A DNA stretch of 64,000 bases from Leucaena leucocephala (lineage: Eukaryota; Streptophyta; Magnoliopsida; Fabales; Fabaceae), in contig CM073537.1 of NCBI GenBank assembly GCA_037074615.1, positions 19,487,989-19,551,988 of the forward strand. Direction: 5' to 3'. The notes under the pieces are model-generated. The model saw nothing but the letters and a program-made list of their open reading frames with translations. It was not told the DNA's origin and did not search any database. Shown piece by piece: positions 57,411-64,000 of the stretch; position 1 is the stretch's first letter; every line of letters starts with the position of its first letter. Made by a program: the position numbers and the translations under genes.

Positions 57411-60105
57411 TTAAGAGGCAGTGATACTAGGTTGAATCTCCTCCTCCGAGTGTTTGAAGGAAACCAGATCAGGTGCATTATCAGCACTGCAACTGTTCTC
57501 TGTATTTTCAGACACTTTAGTTCTTGCCGGAGAAGCATAAGGGGCTCTGCTTCCCAGCCTGTAAGGAAAATAAAGAAAGACGCCAATTAGTAAACCAGTA
57601 AATGACCAATTAATTGGCCAAAAATGTACTTTTGGTTTTGTCCCTTAACTTTGAATGAAGTTTCTACTTTTTATCTCTTAATTTTCTCGATTCCAATTAG
57701 TAAACCTTTGCAAGTACCGTGAGTGTTTTCCTTAGACCTAACTCACAGAATCATATGAAGGAACTATGTGATGCATCACTCGTGTCTGGGATATTCCTTA
57801 CAGACTCTCAAAGAATCATATATAGGAAAACATTGAAATTGAAAATTCTTTAAGAAAACAAAAATGATGAAATTGGAATTGAACAAAAGTTAAGGGACAA
57901 AAGTATACAAAGTCAGAAATATATAAGACACGCAATAATCAAATCAGAGAGACTTTTCTAACAAACACATGTCCCAACATGCACTACAAACACGCAACAA
58001 TCATATGATTAATGAACTCACAAGAACAAATCAATTAAACAGGCAGATATAGTACCTATCTCGTCGCTTCTCAAGAAAGCGCTGCAATGACTGTCTGCGT
58101 GCAATTGGAAATTCTGAACCGAGATATCATCCAAAAGCCACAAAAAGATCTGAATTATTAGTAAATTTGAATAACAGACAACAAATACAGGGATTAAGTT
58201 GGTAAGAACACATCACACAGAAATAGATGACAAGCTCATTCAAGAAGTTATCATCTAAGTGTAGTTCAGCAATGGGAAGAGTGCCACCTTGCAACCCACA
58301 AATGGAACTCTTCTGCCCAGGAAAACAGAGAGGTTTTGGTGAAGCCACAATATTAGGAGTTCCCTGTGGAGAAGAAGGCCTTGTGGGAATGGGTGAAGTA
58401 AAGGAGGATTGTATTCCACTCTTCATGTCAGCAGACTTAGCAGCAGAAGCAGCAATACATATTATCTCATGCACCTGTTAATGAATAATGGGTATAAAAA
58501 ATGTAAAATGAAGCGCGTGAATGAGGTACAACAGTAGCAATATGACATCTAAGTTTCAGAAAGGGGCTACCTTCTCTGCAGGAATTCCATCATAGACACA
58601 AACATTCCCATTAAAGAAGATGGTGAGCTGAGTTGGTCCAGATGCTGGCATTGACCTAAAATATCAACAGGAAAATTATTAGAAATGAAAAAAGTGATGA
58701 TACATGCATGCAAAAAAGTAAGCTTGACATCGTTGTAAACTGGAATTAGAATTGTTTTTAGAATCAGTGATGTACAAGACTTGCAGTTTTCCTAGATTTC
58801 AAGAGTAATAAGCTCCATGTAGTATACAAGAGTCTCAAGATTTGGTTATGAAGTGAGACAAGAAGTCTCCACAAGTTCATACATGCTGATAATACTGTTG
58901 TCAAAGGGTCCAAAAAACGGGGTGAGAATTGATATTACGGGATTACAAAATATTGATTCTTTAATGCGTTGTCCTTCAAAACAATGTCAAAGCGGTGGCA
59001 TACTTTTATATCACTCATCTCCTTTACTATACCACCACAATCTCTTACATATATATTGGCAAATGGTGGAAATCTGGTGGTTTTCCATTAAGAAAGTCCA
59101 TAAATTTAATCATTTTCAAAACCCACACCTGAAACAAATTGAACAATAATCATGCTAAACTTAAAGGTGGTCCTAAATCCTAATTCACAAAAGAAGCTTC
59201 TCGCCCATACAAAATTGAGGACATAGGCCATACATTGGATTATGCGAGTTAACTTTGTTAAGTTCGTATTTGGTAATTTAAACGAGTTTTAAGTCACGGT
59301 TTCATGATTCAGGTACAATCTGTAAACTAATTCCCTATGAGGATTGAGAAAACCCTTTTCATGAATGGCTTTATCCTTGATCTAGGATTGGGAAGACGCG
59401 AAATGCATTTAAAACCTTGATCTGAAGCAAACTTGAGGCACAGGCTACAAAAATTAGCACTTTGTTTACCATAAGGTCCATAACCCCAAATTATCTCTTT
59501 CTTCGATTTTCATTACTTCTATTCTTGTATTTTGTCTTCTCTCAGCACACCTGATTCCATAAATTAAATTCTTTTTCATACATAAATATTTTTCCTTAAT
59601 TTCTGTGTCCTGAAAACAGTTACTATACCCAAAGCACACGGTTTTCCCTAACACATCACTAGCATTAGGAAGCCCTTAAAGGTGCTAACTAAGAAACCAT
59701 GGTTTATCTCGCATACGTGGCTTGACATATAAAGAAACTGGAGAACTTTGCTCTCAATTATCGTGGCCTAGTAGGTAACAGTTCACTGAGAAAACGAAGA
59801 GAGTCCAAGAAAAAGGGGTTCCGGGTAACTTTTAGAACGTAAGGGTATATATAAATAGCGAGACACAAAGCAGAACCAAGATAGAGAAAGACCTACCTGT
59901 TTGCAGAGAGATACTTCTTTCCCAATAAATCTCCAGCAGATTCTTCAACAGCCTCTCCATTGCAAGCATCACCATCAACATTTTTGTTAGAATTCGCAGT
60001 GAGAGGAGAAGATTCTGGAACCACCAAGTCTTGGCCGTTCTCTACTCCGGCTCCTTGCTCTGTCACGGGCTTCACGCCATCATCAGAGTCAAGCTTTCCC
60101 TCCAT
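57411..60105 (-). CDS. JAZ/TIFY jasmonate repressor, TIFY3 (JAZ11/12)-like
   Basis: Five exons: 59897-60105, 58571-58655, 58288-58474, 58056-58113 and 57411-57558, giving 687 nt and 228 residues. The N-terminal 70 residues are acidic. The TIFY (ZIM) domain spans about 77-108, with TIFFNG at 81-86 and VYDGIPAEKVHEIICIA after it; it mediates dimerisation and NINJA binding. The Jas domain spans 162-187 (FPIARRQSLQRFLEKRRDR, then LGSRAPY). Its LPIAR-like start is FPIAR here, the region that contacts COI1 and MYC. The C-terminal tail is acidic and ends EEEIQPSITAS. The split of the Jas domain by an intron at RRDR| is the usual JAZ arrangement and allows the intron-retained, Jas-truncated form known in the family. 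Closest by eye to the TIFY3 clade. Confidence 0.93.
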
Positions 60106-60435
60106 CTGGATGACAATCGAACAGATCGATCCGAATGCTCCCGCAGATTTCAACCCCAACAACACCGGATTTGCAAGTCTTTGGTATCTTGAAGAAGCTT
60201 TCAGGAAACTGCTATTCCCTTGTGGTTTTCAATTATCAGACATTATAAATTCTCTGTGGGAACCATATTTCAATAAGCAACGTGTTTTTTGTGCTTCGAT
60301 TTGTTATTTCTTATTTGTTTTCTTCTCCGTTGTCTCTCTCTTTACATTGCCAAATCTTTGACCTTTCCCTTCAGCCAACGGAAGCTCTTTCTCTTTGGTG
60401 GGAAAGATGACACGTCAGCAAACTGTACGGTATAT

Positions 60436-60485
60436 ATGTACAGTATACAGTATACAGTATACAGTATACAGTATACAGCATACAC
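60436..60485. repeat. 7-bp minisatellite in the JAZ upstream region
   Basis: Six or so tandem copies of CAGTATA, the last one altered (CAGCATA). It lies about 330 bp upstream of the JAZ ATG. Confidence 0.85.
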
Positions 60486-60904
60486 GAGCATTGGGGAAGA
60501 CAGAAAAATTACTCAGTTTCCTTTTCTGCCCTTCTGTTTCTCGTTATTTCTCTCTTCTCTCTCTTTTTTTTCTTCTGAATAACAATGACCCCTGATCCCA
60601 TATAATGATATAAATGGAAGTTGAGTATCAAATAATTTGATTGAAAAAATGAATTGCAGGTATGATTTTTAGTTAGAAATCAGGCATACAAGTTTTTGCA
60701 ATTCATACTTTCATATTTGTAATTAAAATTTAATTATCATTAATTGTTTTTTATATTTAACTATCATTCTCCTTCTTTTTAATCATATATATAACCCTTA
60801 CTAAATATAAGAGATTAAATTATGGTTAAATTTGTTATAATAATATTTATCCAGAATATAAGAGTTATATAAATAATTTGTAGAGAATAAAAAAAATTAA
60901 ATTA

Positions 60905-61135
60905 GTATTCTATCGTCCGATCTTTAATATAAAATATATTTAACTATTCTTAGTAGATAGAAAAATTTAAATAAATCAATTAATTATGATCAAATTTAAA
61001 TTTTAAAAATAAATTTATATTATATACTCCTTAATTTACTCAAAATAATTAATTAATTTTTATATTAGTTATAATTAATTAATTTTTTTAATTTTTTTAA
61101 TTTATAAAAAAACTAACTAGCTCTTATATTAAAAA
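60905..61135 (+). repeat. MITE-like AT-rich repeat, family B, copy 3
   Basis: Interior blocks match copies at 25550 and 42680: AAATAAATCAATTAATTATGA, AAATTTATATTATATACTCC, TTTTTATATTAGTTATAATT, then a CTCTTATATTAAAAAT end. Confidence 0.55.
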
Positions 61136-63550
61136 TAAAAAATTATAAAAATGTGGGTTAATTTCTCTAAAATGTTATTCTAATAATTTATATAAAAAAA
61201 TAATCAAAGATGAAATTTTTTTATTAATATATGTTCAATTAATAGAAAGGTTTATAAAACAAATTATAATTTTATAAGATAAAATAAAATAGACTAACGT
61301 GTTAGATTTGTGACTAAAATAAACATCTATATTAATTATAAAAAAAATAAAAAATAAAAACAAACATGTGCACTAGTTGTTACGTATATAATCATGGTTA
61401 ACTCTTTTATATTATTTTGCAAGACCATCTCATGAATAACGTGTCATGAATTCCATAATATATATGGGGGTGATTTTTTATTTAATATATATCTATTAAT
61501 TTATTTAATTTTTTAATATTTAAAAAAATTATTAATTAATTAATTTATTTAATTTTTTTAAAAAAATTAATATTAAGGATTGAAAGTATAATTAATAATC
61601 AAATAGTCTCTTTTGACGATATTAAAATCCTAGTACTTTGTTGATTTTCTCACCCAGCATCCCTAGTAACAAACAAACAAACAACCCTGAACAAGTTTGA
61701 TGGCGTAATGCACAATCAAATTGTAAAGGGACCTATCCTCATGAGTAATGATATGACTTGGTTTTTACCTCAAGCCAAGCCACAAAGGTAAGCAAGCAAG
61801 ATTATTTACAATCACATAACCAAATAAAACCCCATCGAAATTACAGAATGACCCTTCTGATCAATTCATCTGACACAGTGATAACTAAACTCAATTGGTA
61901 TCGTGTTTAGTAAACAATTTATCCCGAAATACTCATCTGGATTTCTGTTAATCTCTGGTTTTACTTTCTCCAGTCCTTTTTTTTTTTTTTTATGTCTGCG
62001 TCAACTTTAGCTTTAGGCCTATATGCTTGCTTGTTTTCTCGTGGTCTATGTTTATGAGGAAGGAATCAAATCCCTGAGATCTTTTTGTTGACCAAATAAA
62101 ATCCTCTGAAATAAAATCTCTGAGATCTTTTTCTTGGAAATGACGTTGGATCTCAGGGGCAAGTTAGACAGTGACCAAACAAGAAATACCAAAATGTCCT
62201 GACTGAAATAGAAGAAACCAAAGCCGTCTCGCTCATGTTCCAATCAAACTTGTGCCCCTGCGACTCATTCCCTTTCACTGTACGGGAATGATCTTCTCCG
62301 CCACATACATACAAACACACATGGCATTAAGCTCAAATTTTGCTCTATAAGTTTTACGTGTGAGTTATGAGTATTTTAAAATTATTCTTAGATTAATATT
62401 ATTACAAAAGTATAAAAAAAATAGCAATAACACCTCTAATTATAAAAAGTATTAATAATTAATATTAATTTTTTAGTGTTTATGGTGATTTTATTTTTAA
62501 TACTTTCAATGTTGATTCAAGAAAAAATTTCGGTTACAGCTCAGATGCAAAAAATTTTAACATAAAATTGGACTTTAATCAACAAACACACATATATATC
62601 ATGAACTCACAATAAATTTGATCCCCTGCACTACATTTATTTTTTATTGTATTTTTTTTCTCTAAACATATATATCTTTCTATAGAAAATAATTATATTT
62701 AAAATACAATTAGATATTATATATAAATATTTTTTATAATAAAACTTTAAATATTAATTTATTATAATATGAGAGATTAATTTTTCTATTAAATTTAACT
62801 TGTTAGTCAAGCCACTACATTTTTTATTAGATGAATAACTCGCAAGAATAAGATTAAGGTATTATTTGGTTAGAGGTTTTGGAAAAAATGTATAAGTGTG
62901 TTTGGTCGAGAAAAATAGATGAGAGGGGAGGTAAAATTTTGTGTCTTTATGTGCTCACTTCCCCTCCTTCATATCCCCTCCAAAAGTAGGATTTTTTGGA
63001 GGGGAGAGAAAATTTTCATCAATTATTGATAAAATTATCCCTTATATTTTTTTAATATTTCAATTATACCTTCATGAGCTAAAACTTTTTTTTTATTCTC
63101 TTCACTTATGATTTTTGCTTTGATGGATGAACCCTAATAAACATGATAAATTATTTATATATTATATTAATATATATAATAATTATAAAATTATTGAGAG
63201 ATAATATTAAAATTTTATCATATTTTTTATTTTTTTTAATTTTATTATATATATAAATGAGATAATTTTTTTTTAGATTCATAAATTAAAAAATAATAAT
63301 TTTGATATGAATATTATAAATAAAGAGTAAATAAATTTAAATAAAGAGATAAATATATATTTATTAACTTTTAGTTAACTTACCTCCCCTCTTATTCTAA
63401 ATTAAATAAAAAATATCATCTTTTCTCCTTTATATTCATACCTATAATTTCTTCTACCCTTTTCTACCCTCTTTTATATTAATTTAACCTATCATCTAAA
63501 TAAAACTTAAGTGGCCAGAGAATCCTGTAGGGGCAGTCCAGGCTAGGACT
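61136..63550. other. AT-rich intergenic region, no gene seen
   Basis: Short ORFs only, with a T run at 61978-61991 and an AACA tetramer run at about 61672-61684. No coding family recognised. Confidence 0.55.
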
Positions 63551-63552
63551 CA

Positions 63553-63960
63553 TGTCTGAGCACAGGGTTGAGGTCCAACTCTATCCGGCCCAAATATATA
63601 TATATATATATATATATTCATTTTTTATTGTTTGTAAAATTATCCATTTGATATTATTTCTTGATACTTTTTATGTAATATATTATGTTTTATGATCATT
63701 ATAGATACTTTTTATGATCTCGATTTTTCTATCCCCTTTCAAAATTTCAATTTGATTTTTAAATTAATATTATGTAAAAATAAAGTATAAGTTTTAAATA
63801 TATATAATTATAAAATAATTATTTTATCCTAAAATTAATTTTATAAGGAATGCATTTTAAATTATGTTGATTATATTTTTTATTGATGAATTGTTATTTT
63901 TCATATCTTTAGAAAATGTTTGAGCTGGGACAAAATCCGACCTCAACACTCGGGCTAAAT
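63553..63960. mobile_element. possible small inverted-repeat element
   Basis: AGGGTTGAGGTCCAACTCTA followed by TCCGGCCC at the left faces a reverse-complement match at the right (GGGACAAAATCCGACCTCAA then CACTCGGGC). The interior is AT-rich with a TA run at 63594-63617. The ends are imperfect and no target duplication is evident. Confidence 0.35.
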
Positions 63961-64000
63961 TGTACATCCATGTATCATATGCTTTTATATATTCTGCAAT

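Overview
This is a window of eudicot nuclear DNA. It is AT-rich, has spliced genes with GT-AG introns, and is full of retrotransposons, SINEs, small DNA transposons and one endogenous plant pararetrovirus. I cannot name the species from sequence alone.

Layout: 0.75-7.0 kb holds a complete but dead Ty1/copia LTR element on the minus strand, with 163-bp LTRs and a perfect ACTTT target duplication. It carries a captured La-motif (LARP1-type) coding segment directly beside its primer-binding site, plus an internal head-to-head duplication. 8.07-8.56 kb holds two SINE-type repeats. 12.8-13.1 kb is a small two-exon gene for a 75-residue protein. 15.8-18.5 kb is BSH, the SNF5 subunit of SWI/SNF (10 exons, minus). 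21.9-23.2 kb is a non-canonical Aux/IAA gene (4 exons, minus). 23.2-31.0 kb has no gene I can support.

31.0-38.25 kb is a nearly full-length endogenous caulimovirid. Its intergenic promoter, transactivator-like ORF, protease-RT-RNase H ORF and capsid C-terminus/movement region run on the minus strand. The capsid N-terminal segment lies inverted on the plus strand. The ORFs are joined by ATGA stop/start overlaps and are broken by stops and frameshifts.

39.5-64 kb is gene-rich: an NPF (NRT1/PTR) transporter (minus), a rhomboid plus RanBP2-finger protein of the RBL14 type (plus), plastid ribosomal protein L18 (plus), an S-protein-homologue secreted protein (minus), a FAX-type plastid fatty acid exporter (plus) and a JAZ/TIFY3-type repressor (minus). 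Intervals between genes hold MITEs, SINEs and microsatellites. The host genes do not form a pathway. Two are hormone-signalling repressors (Aux/IAA and JAZ), two are plastid proteins (L18 and FAX) and one is a chromatin-remodelling subunit.

Exon boundaries were chosen by splice consensus, reading phase and conserved protein motifs. For every multi-exon gene the exon lengths add up to an open frame.
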